The position numbers were made by a program, and so were the translations under genes. A DNA stretch of 5,543 bases, from positions 1-5,543 of the forward strand of contig JAFTHR010000218.1 of the NCBI GenBank assembly GCA_017457345.1, given 5' to 3'. Shown here piece after piece: positions 5,432-5,543 of the stretch. The stretch's first letter is position 1, and each line of letters opens with the position of its first letter. The notes beneath the pieces were generated by a model. It had not been told where the DNA came from and did no database searches. It was given only the letters and a program-made list of their open reading frames with translations. The DNA comes from Clostridia bacterium (GTDB lineage Bacteria > Bacillota > Clostridia > Christensenellales > Borkfalkiaceae).

Positions 5432-5459
5432 TAAAAAATAAAACGGCGAAAACGCCGTT
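5432..5459 (-). terminator. Intrinsic terminator of the upstream gene
   Basis: Minus-strand RNA reads AACGGCG - UUUU - CGCCGUU (stem arms 5453-5459 and 5442-5448) followed by UUAUUUUUUA (complement of 5432-5441). This is a 7-bp GC-containing stem with tetraloop and a U-tract, beginning one base after the TAA of the upstream gene. It insulates the yabP operon from that gene. Confidence 0.85.
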
Positions 5460-5460
5460 A

Positions 5461-5543
5461 TTACTTTTCAAACTTTTCTAAAAAGGTGGACTTTTTCCCA
5501 CCCGTTTTATAAGCCGCAATCGTATCTAGTTGCACGTTATGAA
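5461..5543 (-). CDS. C-terminal end of an unidentified gene (partial)
   Basis: An open frame enters from the right edge on the minus strand and ends in TAA at 5461-5463. The last residues can be read as HNVQLDTIAAYKTGG followed by KKSTFLEKFEK, a lysine-rich hydrophilic tail. The stop is followed at once by an intrinsic terminator, which is good evidence that this is a real 3' end. I do not recognise the family from these 27 residues. The usual clostridial neighbours before yabP are an S4-domain RNA-binding protein (RqcP) and HU, but the tail does not clearly look like either. It is transcribed in the same direction as the operon but ends before it. Confidence 0.6.
   Translation of the reverse strand, partial: HNVQLDTIAAYKTGGKKSTFLEKFEK

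Noticed and set aside
1..5543. CRISPR arrays, insertion sequences, tRNA or rRNA genes
   Set aside because: No regularly spaced repeats, transposase motifs, terminal inverted repeats, tRNA-like cloverleaf or rRNA signatures were seen on either strand.

Overview
The window is a densely packed stretch of chromosome from a low-to-moderate GC, endospore-forming Firmicute, most likely an uncultured member of the Clostridia. The best markers are YabP and YabQ, two sporulation proteins, followed directly by a small DivIC/FtsB-type division protein. This yabP-yabQ-divIC order is characteristic of spore formers. I cannot go below class level from the sequence.

Every gene lies on the minus strand, so reading order runs from high to low coordinates. 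At the right edge is the C-terminal tail of an unidentified gene (stop at 5461) and its intrinsic terminator (5432-5459). A 65-bp gap carries a promoter for a long gene train: yabP (5147-5395), yabQ (4676-5134), divIC-like (4422-4679), Ppx/GppA-type phosphatase (3552-4412), an M50-like membrane metalloprotease (2817-3542), a helical-repeat ORF in the same reading frame after one TGA (2463-2813), malQ (942-2453) and tyrA (91-924). Genes are separated by at most 17 nt or overlap, and no terminator is visible inside, so this looks like one operon of about 5.3 kb. Three of the junctions share a stop/Shine-Dalgarno fusion with exactly 9 nt between stop and start.

The left edge (1-90) is the only larger non-coding stretch. 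It is extremely AT-rich and holds a near-consensus sigma-A promoter reading leftward out of the window, a possible weak terminator for the operon that overlaps the promoter's -35 box, and a 12-bp direct repeat with 21-bp period.

The functions are mixed. yabP and yabQ act in sporulation (spore cortex/coat), divIC in septation, Ppx/GppA in polyphosphate or pppGpp hydrolysis, malQ in maltodextrin/glycogen metabolism and tyrA in tyrosine synthesis. A strong sigma-A-like promoter inside the 3' half of yabQ would separate vegetative expression of divIC and the downstream metabolic genes from sporulation-specific expression of yabP-yabQ.

The two most unusual points are the single in-frame TGA that appears to split one M50/helical-repeat protein into two ORFs, and the yabP start, which has a TATAAT box five bases upstream and no ribosome binding site, as if the transcript were leaderless. 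I do not see evidence of a wholly new defence or mobile system here.
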